From positions 1 through 38,526 of the forward strand of contig CANRJM010000020.1 in NCBI GenBank assembly GCA_947630925.1: DNA of 38,526 bases, read 5' to 3'. The notes under the pieces are model-generated. The model searched no databases. It was not told the DNA's origin and saw only the letters and a program-made list of their open reading frames with translations. A program made the translations under genes and the position numbers. Source of the stretch: an uncultured Lachnospiraceae bacterium (GTDB taxonomy: Bacteria > Bacillota > Clostridia > Lachnospirales > Lachnospiraceae). This document shows positions 21,838 through 32,200 of the stretch, piece after piece (position 1 is the first letter of the stretch; the number at the start of each line of letters is the position of its first letter).

Positions 21838-23820
21838 TTAACAGATTTCCGCTCCGGCAGGCATTTCCTTCTCTGGTACTACCAGAGCCAGTTTTCCTTC
21901 TGCATCCTCAGCGCATAGAAGCATTCCTTCCGAAAGAACGCCCGCCAGTTTTGCCGGTTTTAAATTCACAAGAACCATAACCTTTTTGCCGACCATCTCT
22001 TCTGCAGAATAATGTTGCTTAATTCCGGAAACAATCTGCTTTACTTCACTGCCTATCTTAACCTTAGAGCAAAGCAGTTTCTTTGATTTTTTAACCTCTT
22101 CACAGGCAATGATCTCTCCTACCTGAAATTGCAGTTTCATAAAATCATCAAATGTGATTTCCGGCTTTGCTTCTATATCAATCCCTTTTTCCCCGCCGTT
22201 TTCCTTTCTCGCCTCTGCAATCTGTTTCTGCTTGATCTCTTCTGCTTTTGCAAGAACCTCCTTCGGATCCATGCGCATAAATAAAATCTCCGGCTGCTCT
22301 GTTACCTTTGTTCCGGAAACATATTTTCCAAATACATCCATTTCTTCCAGACTGCGCTTTGATGCATGAAGTTGTTGTAAAATCTTCTCTGTTGTCTCCG
22401 GCATAAACGCCTCCAGCAAACTTGCGCCAATCGTAATACTCTCCACCAGATTGTAAAGAACGGTAGAAAGACGGTCTTTGTTTGCCTCATCTTTCCCTAA
22501 TACCCAAGGCTCTGTTTCATCAATATATTTATTGCACCGTTTAAAGAGAGAAAAAATCTCTGTAATAGCGTCTGCTACGCGAAGTTTTTCCATCTTCTCC
22601 ACAACTTTTTTCGGAGTTTCCAAAACCTTTTGCTTCAAGCTTTCATCTACCGGTTCTGCATTTCCCCTGTCGGCAACCTCCCCGCCAAGGTATTTATTTG
22701 TCATGGAAATCGTGCGGTTTACCAGATTGCCCAATACATTTGCAAGGTCAGAGTTCATGCGCTCTATCATAAGCTCCCAACTAATTACGCCATCATTTTC
22801 AAACGGCATTTCATGCAGCACAAAATAGCGAACGGCATCAACTCCAAAAATACGAACCAAATCATCCGCATAGATAACATTTCCCTTCGATTTGCTCATC
22901 TTTCCATCTCCCTGCAAAAGCCACGGGTGGCCAAATACCTGTTTCGGAAGCGGAAGATTGAGCGCCATCAGCATGATTGGCCAATATATGGTATGGAATC
23001 GTAAAATATCCTTCCCAATCAAATGGAGATCTGCGGGCCAGAATTTTTCGTATAAATTTGTTCCATTTTCATCCGGCGCGTAATTGCCATCCACGTCATA
23101 ACCAAGACCTGTAATATAATTGCTCAACGCATCAATCCATACATAAATCACATGACCCGGATCAAAATCGACCGGGATTCCCCATTGAAAAGAAGTACGG
23201 GATACGCACAAATCCTGTAATCCCGGAAGCAGAAAATTATTCATCATTTCATTTTTACGGGATTCCGGCTGAATAAATTCCGGATGCGTATTAATATATT
23301 CAATCAGACGGTCTGCATATTTACTAAGCTTTAAGAAATATGCCTCCTCCTTTGCCGGCTGGCATTCCCTGCCGCAGTCCGGACATTTGCCGTCTTTCAA
23401 CTGCGACGCTGTAAAAAAGGATTCGCAGGGCGTACAATACATCCCCTCATAATATCCCTTATAAATATCTCCCTGCTCATATAATTTCTTAAAAATCTTC
23501 TGTGTCTGCCTCTCATGATCTTCATCCGTTGTCCGGATAAACTTATCATATGAGGTATTCATCAGATCCCATATTGTTTTTATCTGTCCTGATACATCAT
23601 CTACAAACTGCTTCGGCGTTATCTGCGCTTCCTTTGCCTTTAATTCAATCTTCTGACCATGTTCATCCGTACCGGTCTGAAAACGGACATCATATCCCTG
23701 TAATCTTTTAAAACGTGCAATACTGTCCGCCAATACCGCCTCATAGGTATTGCCGATATGTGGCTTACCGGATGTATAAGCGATTGCTGTTGTTAAATAA
23801 AATGTTTTCTTTTCCTTCAT
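21838..23820 (-). CDS. metG: Methionyl-tRNA synthetase
   Basis: The product has 660 residues, matching the long bacterial form. The class I motif is GKPHIGN (about residues 18-24), the zinc-knuckle cysteines are in CTPCESFF and CPDCGREC (about 127-150), and the KMSKSKGN loop is at about residue 300. The helical anticodon-binding domain follows, then a linker, then a C-terminal OB-fold tRNA-binding domain (FDDFMKLQFQVGEIIACEEV to the end). It charges tRNA-Met in the cytoplasm. The start ATG 23820 lies 65 nt after the T-box terminator, so expression should rise when uncharged tRNA-Met accumulates. A promoter is at 24174-24202. Confidence 0.96.
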   Translation of the reverse strand: MKEKKTFYLTTAIAYTSGKPHIGNTYEAVLADSIARFKRLQGYDVRFQTGTDEHGQKIELKAKEAQITPKQFVDDVSGQIKTIWDLMNTSYDKFIRTTDEDHERQTQKIFKKLYEQGDIYKGYYEGMYCTPCESFFTASQLKDGKCPDCGRECQPAKEEAYFLKLSKYADRLIEYINTHPEFIQPESRKNEMMNNFLLPGLQDLCVSRTSFQWGIPVDFDPGHVIYVWIDALSNYITGLGYDVDGNYAPDENGTNLYEKFWPADLHLIGKDILRFHTIYWPIMLMALNLPLPKQVFGHPWLLQGDGKMSKSKGNVIYADDLVRIFGVDAVRYFVLHEMPFENDGVISWELMIERMNSDLANVLGNLVNRTISMTNKYLGGEVADRGNAEPVDESLKQKVLETPKKVVEKMEKLRVADAITEIFSLFKRCNKYIDETEPWVLGKDEANKDRLSTVLYNLVESITIGASLLEAFMPETTEKILQQLHASKRSLEEMDVFGKYVSGTKVTEQPEILFMRMDPKEVLAKAEEIKQKQIAEARKENGGEKGIDIEAKPEITFDDFMKLQFQVGEIIACEEVKKSKKLLCSKVKIGSEVKQIVSGIKQHYSAEEMVGKKVMVLVNLKPAKLAGVLSEGMLLCAEDAEGKLALVVPEKEMPAGAEIC

Positions 23821-23884
23821 GCATATCCCTCCATATTTTCTATAAGGATTAGGCGTCCGTGCTTTTTGACGCTGAATCCTATAA

Positions 23885-24166
23885 GCAAAAAAAGTCTTTA
23901 AGAAATAATTCTTAAAGACGATTTGCTCGTGTTACCACTTTAATTTATCCCTGCTTCACAGCAGAAACCTCATTCACTGCAGCGCTCCCGCTTACAGTGT
24001 GACGCTCTAACGGGCGCACCCGTCGCAGCCTGACAACACTCCTGTTGTTTCGGTACGAAGCTCCAAGGCCATCTTCCATCATAGAAGTAATTTCCCTTTC
24101 GCAGCAGCCGGGTTCTCTGTAAAAACTTCTATCATGTACTCTTCTCTTCACAGCCGTTTCTGTATT
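23885..24166 (-). promoter_or_regulatory. T-box riboswitch, methionine specific
   Basis: The minus-strand leader contains GAAGAGTA of stem I (about 24145), a candidate AUG specifier in the TATGATGGAAG part of stem I, and the T-box core AAAGTGGTAACACG (23941-23928). It ends in the terminator GTCTTTAAGAA-TTAT-TTCTTAAAGAC followed by a run of seven T (23919-23885). The T-box can form the competing antiterminator. Uncharged tRNA-Met would bind the specifier and the T-box bulge and allow transcription into metG. The specifier assignment fits the gene but was read by eye. Confidence 0.88.
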
Positions 24167-24173
24167 TTGTATT

Positions 24174-24202
24174 ATTCTAGTCCGCATTTTTTCATTTGTC
24201 AA
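24174..24202 (-). promoter_or_regulatory. Promoter of the metG T-box transcript
   Basis: TTGACA (24202-24197) and TAGAAT (24179-24174) are 17 bp apart on the minus strand, directly upstream of T-box stem I. The promoter begins eight bases after the end of the DUF4130 gene. Confidence 0.8.
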
Positions 24203-24209
24203 TACCCGT

Positions 24210-25001
24210 TCAACGAAATTCTGTCACATGCTTCCGCAGACGTAACGGCATCAGATTTCTTTGAAGTGTTTTATTCGTCCTCTCTGCTATCGCAATGTTG
24301 TTGAAAAAAAACTTCCATAAATCCTGATATTCCTCCTGCTGTTCCGTCAGTTCTTCCAGTTTTACGGCTTCCTCTTCATTCAGTATATGCATATCCCAAC
24401 CGCCGTCTGCATAATGAAAAGAAGCTTCTCGATGCGTCTTATCATATATAATAAACCACTCCTCCATAAATCTGTCTGCAAAATGTTCGGTTACCATTGG
24501 AATAATGCGATGTTTCGGTTCAATCACAGCCGCAAGCAGCGGCGGATTTTTTTGAACCTCCTGAAAACGGAGAAACTCAATAAAAAAATGCTCTTCATTC
24601 TGCACGGAACGCTTGATCTCAAATACCCTCTCTACACATGGAAGCTGCAAAGCGCCGCATATCTTTGCACCGATTGAAAAACCGTAAGTAATAAACTGAT
24701 AAACTGCAGTGGCTCTGTCTTCCTGACAGGATGCAATCGCATACATCATATCAATATAAGCCTGCTCAGAAATCTTATGCCGGACTGCTGAAATCACCTT
24801 TTCCGCCTTCTGTGTATCTGTCTTCACAAAAATATATTCCGAAAAAAGCTCCAGATTCTCCGCCTGTCCCTTTGTCAATGGCTGAATCTTGATATACTGA
24901 TGGCCATATCCTGACAAACCCGCATCATAAACAGCGCTCAAAATACCGTTTACCGTATCTTCACACTGATAAATCCGAACCGGCTTATCCACAGGTGTCA
25001 T
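24210..25001 (-). CDS. DUF4130/TIGR03915-type putative DNA-repair protein
   Basis: The product has 263 residues. It matches the TIGR03915 type found next to the radical SAM protein of TIGR03916. Visible markers are an N-terminal YQCEDTVNGILSAVYDAG, a central ATAVYQFITYGFSIG, the segment FIEFLRFQEV and a C-terminal NKTLQRNLMPLRLRKHVTEF. In some relatives this domain is fused to a uracil-DNA glycosylase-like domain, which is absent here. The function is probably DNA repair or modification with its partner, but the reaction is not known. Its start overlaps the radical SAM gene by four bases (ATGA), so they are co-translated. Confidence 0.85.
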   Translation of the reverse strand: MTPVDKPVRIYQCEDTVNGILSAVYDAGLSGYGHQYIKIQPLTKGQAENLELFSEYIFVKTDTQKAEKVISAVRHKISEQAYIDMMYAIASCQEDRATAVYQFITYGFSIGAKICGALQLPCVERVFEIKRSVQNEEHFFIEFLRFQEVQKNPPLLAAVIEPKHRIIPMVTEHFADRFMEEWFIIYDKTHREASFHYADGGWDMHILNEEEAVKLEELTEQQEEYQDLWKFFFNNIAIAERTNKTLQRNLMPLRLRKHVTEFR

Positions 25002-26542
25002 TCTTTTCCCTCCAAACGTAAAGATAAATCGTCAAACAATGTCAACTGTCTATATGTCACTTTCTCGCCAAACCCTTTCATCACCTCCACGTCATTTTCC
25101 AGTAGGTTTCTTGTAATATAGTCTTCGTCAATTTTTAAAAACTGATACATCATCCGCCCGTTACAGGTAATAAAATAAATCGCCCTCTTCATCACGACGC
25201 CAATCGCTTTTAACGTCTGAAAATCTAAACTTCCCGTCCGCCGTGCAGCCACAATCCTTTTTGCAGATTTCGTACCTATCCCCGGCACGCGAAGCAATGT
25301 ATTATAATCTGCCGTATTGATCTCTACCGGGAACTGTTCTAAATGACCTAATGCCCAATCGCATTTTGGATCGAGATATGTGTTAAAAAATGGCCGTTTT
25401 TCCGTTAATAATTCATCCGCACGAAACCCATAATAGCGAAGAAGGAAGTCTGCCTGGTACAGCCGATGCTCCCTGCGGAGCGGGGGCTGTCCGTTTAAAG
25501 CGGGGAGCGTTGCATCCTGATTCACATTAATAAAAGCAGAATAAAATACCCGTTTTAAATCAAACCGCTGATATAACGCCTCTGTAACCGCCATAATCTC
25601 ATAATCACTCTCTCCGGCAGCGCCCACAATCATCTGCGTGCTCTGTCCTGCCGGAACAAAGCCGCGGCTGATATCACAATGCTTCCATAAGAACAATCCT
25701 GGATTTTTTGAAGATGATGGCAGCGCAATGCCGGATGCAGGCTTATCAGATAACGGCTGCTGCGGAAAATCGCTCTTTTTGTCCCGAACCGCTTTCGGCC
25801 CTCCTCCGGACAGCATTCTATCCTTTGAGGAATCTGCCTGTGAACCCGGAAGCTCTCTTCCGTTTCTCTTTTGTGTATACCAGTATGCGCTTCGGTTTCC
25901 GCCTTTCATCCCAAGCAATTCTCTGCTCTCCGCCATGCCATTCTGTATCTGTCGCATTGGCGTCAAAATTGCCTTTCGGTTCTTATTCGGTGCAAGTTCC
26001 TGCAATCCGCGCATCGTAGGAAGTTCGAGATTTACACTCATACGGTCTGCATACCATCCCGCCTCCTCTATCAATTCTGGCGATGCGCCGGGAATCGCCT
26101 TACAATGGATATAACCATTAAACCGATAGGTACGGCGCAAATCGCGAATCGTTTTACAGATTTGTTCCATTGTATAATCGGGAGAAACGATAACGCCTGA
26201 ACTCAAAAAAAGCCCTTCGATATAATTTCTCCGATAAAACTCCATTGTCAGGGTACAGACTTCTTCCGGAGTAAAAGTCGCTCTCGGAATATCATTTGTA
26301 CAACGATTGATACAATATTTGCAATGGTAAATACATTCGTTTGTAAAAAGAATTTTCAGCAGGGAAATACATCTTCCATCTGCGGAAAAACTATGACAAA
26401 TACCGCTTGCAGAGGCGTTTCCTACCTGTCCTTTCTTTCCCTTTCGTTCCACCCCGCTGGAAGTACATGCTACGTCATATTTTGCTGCGTCGGAAAGAAT
26501 CGCCAATTTCTCCCGCAACGTTGCATTTTCCTGAAAAACCAT
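24998..26542 (-). CDS. Putative DNA modification/repair radical SAM protein (TIGR03916 type) with inserted segment
   Basis: The product has 514 residues. The radical SAM cluster motif C-x3-C-x2-C is in CIYHCKYCINRC (about residue 70). The C-terminal third has a helix-hairpin-helix DNA-binding motif, LLRVPGIGTKSAKRIVAARR (about 400-420). An N-terminal LREKLAILSDAAKYDVACTSSG is typical for the family. Residues of about 215-290 are a low-complexity segment rich in Ser, Gly, Lys and Pro between ESRELLGMKGG and FVPAGQSTQMI, and they make the protein clearly longer than the roughly 420-residue relatives. The start ATG 26542 has AGGTGAG upstream, whereas the frame to 26593 has none. It is co-translated with the DUF4130 gene. 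Confidence 0.87.
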   Translation of the reverse strand: MVFQENATLREKLAILSDAAKYDVACTSSGVERKGKKGQVGNASASGICHSFSADGRCISLLKILFTNECIYHCKYCINRCTNDIPRATFTPEEVCTLTMEFYRRNYIEGLFLSSGVIVSPDYTMEQICKTIRDLRRTYRFNGYIHCKAIPGASPELIEEAGWYADRMSVNLELPTMRGLQELAPNKNRKAILTPMRQIQNGMAESRELLGMKGGNRSAYWYTQKRNGRELPGSQADSSKDRMLSGGGPKAVRDKKSDFPQQPLSDKPASGIALPSSSKNPGLFLWKHCDISRGFVPAGQSTQMIVGAAGESDYEIMAVTEALYQRFDLKRVFYSAFINVNQDATLPALNGQPPLRREHRLYQADFLLRYYGFRADELLTEKRPFFNTYLDPKCDWALGHLEQFPVEINTADYNTLLRVPGIGTKSAKRIVAARRTGSLDFQTLKAIGVVMKRAIYFITCNGRMMYQFLKIDEDYITRNLLENDVEVMKGFGEKVTYRQLTLFDDLSLRLEGKE

Positions 26543-26672
26543 CACTCTCACCTGATTTCTGCCTGATATAAACCCTTGTCCGGAATCGAACATTTGTTTG
26601 TATTATCTTATCATAGATTATTGAGAGAGTCAACAGCTTCCTGTCATTTTTCAGCCAAAATGCTTTCTTCAT

Positions 26673-27329
26673 TCAGGAATCAATCTTAAGCACAATCGGA
26701 ATAAGCTCCTCCGGATTGGTAATCAGATATTTCGGATGCAGTTTTTCCAATTCCTCTGCGCTTCGAAATCCCCATGTTACTGCAACGCAGTCTATCTCAG
26801 CATTCTTTGCCGTTTCCCAATCCACCTCGGAATCCCCCACATACAGCGCTTCTGACGCATCGGTCTCCAGAAGGCGCAGCACTTCCAATACGGTATCCGG
26901 CGCCGGTTTTCTCCTGACGCCCTCCTTCTCACCCACCGCTATATCAATGTAACCGTTAAAATAATGCGCAGCAAGCTCCTTTACAGCAATATCGCTCTTA
27001 TTTGATACAATCGCCACGCGGAAACCATGTTCTTTCAAATATTGAAGTATCTCCTCAATTCCATCATATGGGCGGGTCTTGTCCTGGCAATGCGCCAGAT
27101 AATGCGCGCGAAACACATCAAATACCTTCTGAATCTGCGTTGCCTTTGTTCCCTCCGGGACTGCTCTCTCGATTAATCTGTGTACTCCATTCCCAACAAA
27201 CGTCCGGACCTCTTCTAACGTCCGCTCCGGCAATTCACAAGACGACAGCGCATAATTCGTACTATCCTTTAGATCCTCCAGCGTATTGAGCAAAGTCCCG
27301 TCTAAATCAAAAATAATTGTCTGATACAT
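26673..27329 (-). CDS. HAD-superfamily phosphatase, phosphoglycolate phosphatase-like
   Basis: The product has 218 residues. HAD motif I is FDLDGTLLNT (nucleophile aspartate near residue 9), motif II is IVSNKS, motif III is the lysine in RRKPAPD, and motif IV is YVGDSEVDWETAKNAE. An alpha-helical cap at about residues 15-85 places it in the Gph/PGP subgroup. The start ATG 27329 follows GGAGGGG. It probably removes phosphate from a small metabolite such as 2-phosphoglycolate, but the specificity of this subgroup is not readable from sequence. The next gene upstream lies on the other strand. Confidence 0.9.
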   Translation of the reverse strand: MYQTIIFDLDGTLLNTLEDLKDSTNYALSSCELPERTLEEVRTFVGNGVHRLIERAVPEGTKATQIQKVFDVFRAHYLAHCQDKTRPYDGIEEILQYLKEHGFRVAIVSNKSDIAVKELAAHYFNGYIDIAVGEKEGVRRKPAPDTVLEVLRLLETDASEALYVGDSEVDWETAKNAEIDCVAVTWGFRSAEELEKLHPKYLITNPEELIPIVLKIDS

Positions 27330-27694
27330 CTATTTTCCCCTCCAAACTTTTCCATTTTACTGAACCGTTTTTCTTTCAGCCAGAAAAAAATGTAAATTTT
27401 TACCATTTATTTTTATTTTATAAAAGGTTTTATGATACTTCAAGAAATTTCTTCTTTTTTATCCTACAGAATTTTCCAACGACATAATCAATTTGGGGAT
27501 ATTGCCTGTATGACAGGGTTATTTTCATGAAATCCCCTATATAAATACCGATTGTCATAAAATTGTCACTATAAATTAAAAAAGTGTGTTACAATGGACA
27601 AAGGGATTCCGATAGAGATTATAGATGTACATTCGCATAAATTACCGATATCCCTGAAAAATACCAAAAAAGTTCAATAGAATGGAGAATACTT
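27330..27694. other. Divergent intergenic region upstream of the GH25 gene
   Basis: No gene was found. The part nearest the GH25 start shows a small three-way-type fold at about 27493-27537 (GGGGAT/ATCCCC enclosing CCTGT-ATG-ACAGG), a doubled ATTGTCA at 11-bp spacing (about 27553-27570) and an AGGGAT/ATCCCT pair (27601-27656). These could be a leader structure or regulator sites, but no known riboswitch class was recognised and no well spaced promoter was found. Confidence 0.4.
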
Positions 27695-29212
27695 ATGAGA
27701 CAAAAACTTTTAGCAATGATGCTGACTGCTGCATTGGCAGTCACTTCACTGACCGGACTTGCAAAGGCTGCCGGCACTGCAACAGAGGGCAAAAGCACGA
27801 CCATCAGCCCTTTTACCGGGGAAACCTATACTCATTCAGCCGTCTTTGACAACATGAATATCTATAACGGAATTGATGTTTCCAAATATCAGGAGACAAT
27901 TGACTGGGAAAAGGCGAAAAATGCCGGTGTGGAATATGCTTTTATCCGCGCCGGGTATCACGGGACGTCTGATTCTTTGCAAACCGATTCTAAATATTTT
28001 GATAACGTGGCAGGCGCAACTGCCGCCGGGATCAAGGTTGGGTTGTATTTCTATACAGAGGCCACTGATACCGCAGAAGCAAAAGAAGAGGCGCAGTATG
28101 TCGTAAATCTTGCAAAAAATTACGATATTTCCCTCCCCATCGCATTTGACGTTGAATTTTCAAACGGCGTCAAAAGCCGCATGGTTAAAGCAGGATTAGA
28201 CAAAAATAAAAAGGCGTTGACCGATATCTGCGCAGCATTCTGTGACGCTATTGAAGAAGCAGGCTATACCCCGATGGTCTATGCCAGCAGAAGTTTTTTG
28301 ACGTCAAATATCGATGGCGCCACGCTCGGAAAGTCATATCAGATTTGGGTCGCAAACTATGCCACAAGCACCCCATATACCGGTAAATACGAATACTGGC
28401 AGTACAGCAGCAGCGGTAAGGTAGACGGTATTTCCGGAAGAGTAGACTGTAACTTCTGGTATACCGCTGAATCAATTAACACATTGAAAACCAGCATCGC
28501 AAAAGCAAAATTTAACCCGGTAACCGACCGGGTATATAAAGGAAAGGCAATTTCCCCAACGCCGGTATTAACGCTAAATGGCCAAAAGTTAAAGAAAAAT
28601 GTCGATTACCGCCTTACCTATTCAAACAACGTCAAGATTGGGAAAGCTACCATTAAGGCAATGGGAATTGGAAAATACAAAGGCGTTAAAACAACGACCT
28701 TTAAGATTATTCCAAAGAAAGTAACTTCTTTTAAGAAAAAGAGCGGTACCAAACAAATTACTTTAACATGGCAGAAACACAACACCGCAACCGGTTACCA
28801 GATTTTCCGCAAAGCGACTTACAATGGAAAAAAATATACAAAAGTAAAAACATTGAAAAATAAAACTAAGATTACCTGGACAAATACAAAGTTAAAAAAT
28901 AACCGCGAATATTTCTACAGCATCCGCGCTTACACAAAAGCAAACGGCAAAAATTATTATAGCGACGATACCTATTTAACCGCCCCTACTCTCCCGGGTA
29001 CCAAAAAGGCGGTGATTGGAAAGAAGGCAAAACTGTACAGTCAACCGGATGATACCGGCACAGTTCTGACAAAAGTACCAAAGAAAACAAAAATTACGTA
29101 TCTTGGCCGTACCTATACGAAAGGAAGTAAGTATTATTATCATATCAAATATACCTCCCATGGCAAAACATACAAAGGGTATATCCTTTCTTCCATCAAA
29201 TTAACATTTTAA
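27695..29212 (+). CDS. Secreted GH25 lysozyme with Ig-like, fibronectin III and SH3-like domains
   Basis: The product has 505 residues. Residues 1-26 are a signal peptide. Residues 55-255 are a GH25 muramidase, with GIDVSKYQ (first aspartate), an acidic pair in AFDVEF and the YWQYSSSG strand. Residues 280-340 resemble an MBG/Ig-like module (VYKGKAISPTPVLTLNG to FKIIPK). Residues 345-430 are a fibronectin type III-like module, and 437-505 an SH3-like module with KLYSQPDDTG and YYYHIKYTSHGKTYKGYI. The rear half is very lysine-rich, which would suit binding to anionic cell wall. It hydrolyses peptidoglycan outside the cell, for wall remodelling or against competitors. The start ATG 27695 follows AATGGAG. 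A terminator lies 12 nt after the stop. Confidence 0.9.
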   Translation: MRQKLLAMMLTAALAVTSLTGLAKAAGTATEGKSTTISPFTGETYTHSAVFDNMNIYNGIDVSKYQETIDWEKAKNAGVEYAFIRAGYHGTSDSLQTDSKYFDNVAGATAAGIKVGLYFYTEATDTAEAKEEAQYVVNLAKNYDISLPIAFDVEFSNGVKSRMVKAGLDKNKKALTDICAAFCDAIEEAGYTPMVYASRSFLTSNIDGATLGKSYQIWVANYATSTPYTGKYEYWQYSSSGKVDGISGRVDCNFWYTAESINTLKTSIAKAKFNPVTDRVYKGKAISPTPVLTLNGQKLKKNVDYRLTYSNNVKIGKATIKAMGIGKYKGVKTTTFKIIPKKVTSFKKKSGTKQITLTWQKHNTATGYQIFRKATYNGKKYTKVKTLKNKTKITWTNTKLKNNREYFYSIRAYTKANGKNYYSDDTYLTAPTLPGTKKAVIGKKAKLYSQPDDTGTVLTKVPKKTKITYLGRTYTKGSKYYYHIKYTSHGKTYKGYILSSIKLTF

Positions 29213-29223
29213 CCGGACAAAAC

Positions 29224-29256
29224 ACCCCCTTATCCCAACTATGAGATAAGGGGGGT
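29224..29256 (+). terminator. Rho-independent terminator after the GH25 gene
   Basis: ACCCCCTTATC pairs with GATAAGGGGGGT around a 10-nt loop, followed by ATTTTCT. The next gene is convergent and ends 42 nt beyond it. Confidence 0.8.
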
Positions 29257-29297
29257 ATTTTCTATAACCATCTTTTCAGGCGGGCAATTCCCATTTC

Positions 29298-32200
29298 CTA
29301 TCTAAACTTCTTATAGCCTGATTTCTTTAGTTTCTTAATATTTGCTTTGCATACTTTCTTTGTTCCGCCGCTTACCTTAATCTTCTTTTTGCATCCTTTA
29401 AATGCGCCTTTCTTTACGGAGACAAGCTTTTTCTTTAACGTCAGTTTCTTAAGCGCCTTATCTCCCTTAAATGCGCTTTTTTCAATCTTCGTTACGCCTG
29501 CGGCAGTTACTGCGGTGAGTTTTTTACATCCTGCAAATGCGCTTGCCGGTATTGTTTTGATACTGCTTCCCAAAGTCGCTTTCTTCAGTTTCTTTGCGTT
29601 CTGGAATGCCTTTTTCCCAAGAGCGGTTACCTGATAGAATGCGCTTCCGTTCGCAACGGTATTGTTCACGCTGACGGAAGAAGCTGTCTTCTTTGCCAAT
29701 CCGACTACCGTAACGATTCCCGCCGTTTTTTTCTTAGAAACAGAAGTGATGGTCGCAGCCTTTGTGACCTGATATTTCAGGCTGCCTGCCGTAAAGGTTT
29801 TTCCTTTTGCAAGACCGTCTGTCTGAACCGTATCCTGGTTTTGATTGCCGCCCGGTGCAGGCGTTACGTTTCCGCCCGGTGCAGGCGTATTGTCTGGACC
29901 GGGAGCCGGCGTATTGCTTGGACCGGGTACTGGCGTATTGCTTGGACCGGGTGCTGGCGTATTATTTGTGCCAGGGGTCGGAGATGGCGTTGCTTCAGAC
30001 TTTTTGACCAGTCCGTTTATTGCGTCGCGCAAGGCATTTAATGCCTGAGTGACTTCCTCTGCAGATGCGTTTTCGTCAATGGCTTTTGCTGCCTCCAATG
30101 CATTCTTCAGGTTGGTCGCGCTTTCTTCCGTATAACCGGTCAGATCCATTCCTGCAGCTTCCTCAATAGACTGTGCCAGTTGCTGCCTTGCCTGCTGTTC
30201 TTCAGTAGTCAGTCCGTTTACTGCGTCGCGCAGGGCACTTAACGCTGCATTGACTTCTTCCAGAGATGCATTTTCGTCAATAGCTTTTGCTGCTTCCAAT
30301 GCGTTCTTCAGGTTGGCCGCGCTTTCTTCCGTATAACCGGTCAGATCCATTCCTGCGGCTTCCTCAATAGACTGTGCCAACTGCTGTCTTGCCTGTTCCT
30401 CCGGAGTGATTTCTGTTAAGATCGTAAGCCCCGTCAGGGTAATCTCCGGCTCTGCCTGTGCAAAAAAGAGATTGATCTCCGTAATCTCATCATCGCTGTA
30501 CATGGAATCAAACATTGTTTTTAACGGTACATAGGCCGTATAGGCTCCGTCTGAACCTGCGGCATGACCTGCAAGGATGGAATAAATCTGTCCCACCGAA
30601 AATATTGAATGTGAACTTGCTTTAATCTTAAACAAACTTTGGACAACATCCTGTTCTTTCATGACCGCATCGTCTGCCGTAAAGTCCAGTTTCAGATACG
30701 CAGCGTCTCCCAGGTTCGTATCCGTCATCCGGATATCCTCGATAAATCCGCCCTTTTTAAAGCCTGTTCCGGAATTAAAATCACAGGTTGTAGAAGTAAA
30801 GTTCTCTTCCTGAGAAGCATCCCGATAGTTAAATACATCTTCCTTTTTGTATTTTGTTTCTTCAATGTTCGTTATGGCAGTGACATTACTTCGTTTGATG
30901 AGATGACCGTCCCAGCCGGCATTCCGATTGGCAGCATTGATCTTTTTCTTCCATTCAGCGTATGTGCTGCTCGCATTGCTCCAGTCGATACAGCCGCCTG
31001 TTTCCTTATTCTGGAAGGTGGACAGGATATCGTAGGTCGTTCCGTCCGCCACTACGAGAAAATCCCTGTTGCAGTCATCAAACATCAGCTCTGCGCAGTC
31101 AGTCGTGTTGCCGGAACCGAGTACGCTCTGGTAACAGTACGTTCCCTGCAGGCTTTCTGCGTCATAATCCGTCTTTTCAAATTCTACGTATTCCAAGTTA
31201 TTACAGCCGGAAAAGAGACCATCTCTCATGCCCTTGTAACCCTGTATTTTGGTAACCGTCTCCGGAATGACAATCTTCTTTAAGCCCGAATCGGAGAACA
31301 GACTCGGGAAGAGGGTCGTAAACCCTTTTGGGAAGACAACGTCGCTCAAAGGGCAGCCATAGAAAATAGAATTGCTTGTGTCGTCTGCGAGATGTTCCGA
31401 GCTTACTTCGTTATCTGGCAGCGTAACCTTCTTTAAAGCAGTGCAGTTAAAGAATACCTGGCGTTTCATATTCTGCACATGGGAAAGTTCAACGCTTTCC
31501 AGCGCCTTATCTCCCTGAAATGCGTGTTCCCCAAGATCTTTTACACTGTCCGGAAAGGATATCGACGTCAGCCCGGAGCCTGCAAAGCTCTCCTTTCCTA
31601 CAGAAATCACGCCCTGCGGAATAGTAATCTGCTTGAGCGATGTACAGCCTTTAAAGGCATAGTCTGCTACGCGGACAGAGGAACCGGAAACTGTATCCGG
31701 ATAAACGACTGTCGCTAACGCCGTACAGTTCTCAAAACAGTGGCTGTCGCCTATACGGCTTGGGTTCTCTGCCAGAACTTCTACCTTGTTCAGGGAGGTG
31801 CATTCCGCAAAAGCATAGGAACCCGTACTGGTTACTTTTGGAAGGCGTACTTCCTTCAGAGCGCTGCAGCCATAGAAAGCATGGTCGTTTATAGATGTAC
31901 AGCTTTCCGGTATCGTAATATTTGCCAGTTCCGTACAGCCGCTTGCAAAGTAATTTGACAAAGAGGTAACGCCCTCCGGGATAGTAAGCGCAGTAACCTT
32001 AGAATCCTGAAAACAGCTTTTTCCAAAGGTGCGCACGCTTTGCGGTATTGTAACGGTACGGATTCCCGTTCCCATGAAACACTCTTTTGGAATCTCTGTA
32101 ATTGTATTGCTCCATTCCACGGAACCGCTTAAGGACGCACAGTCTTTCAGCGCCGCCTCGCCCAGTTCTGCATTTTTTAAGGAAATTTCCGATTTCCACT

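Noticed and set aside
23945-24202. 85-codon minus-strand frame upstream of metG
   Set aside because: The sequence is the T-box leader with its stem I and T-box core, not a protein gene.
25638-26200. Plus-strand frames of 100-158 codons
   Set aside because: They lie antisense to the radical SAM gene, mainly opposite its inserted low-complexity segment, and have no ribosome sites.
29807-30048. Short repeated units resembling a CRISPR array
   Set aside because: The repeats encode the N-T-P-A-P-G-P linker of the LRR protein in frame. There are no unique spacers and no cas genes.
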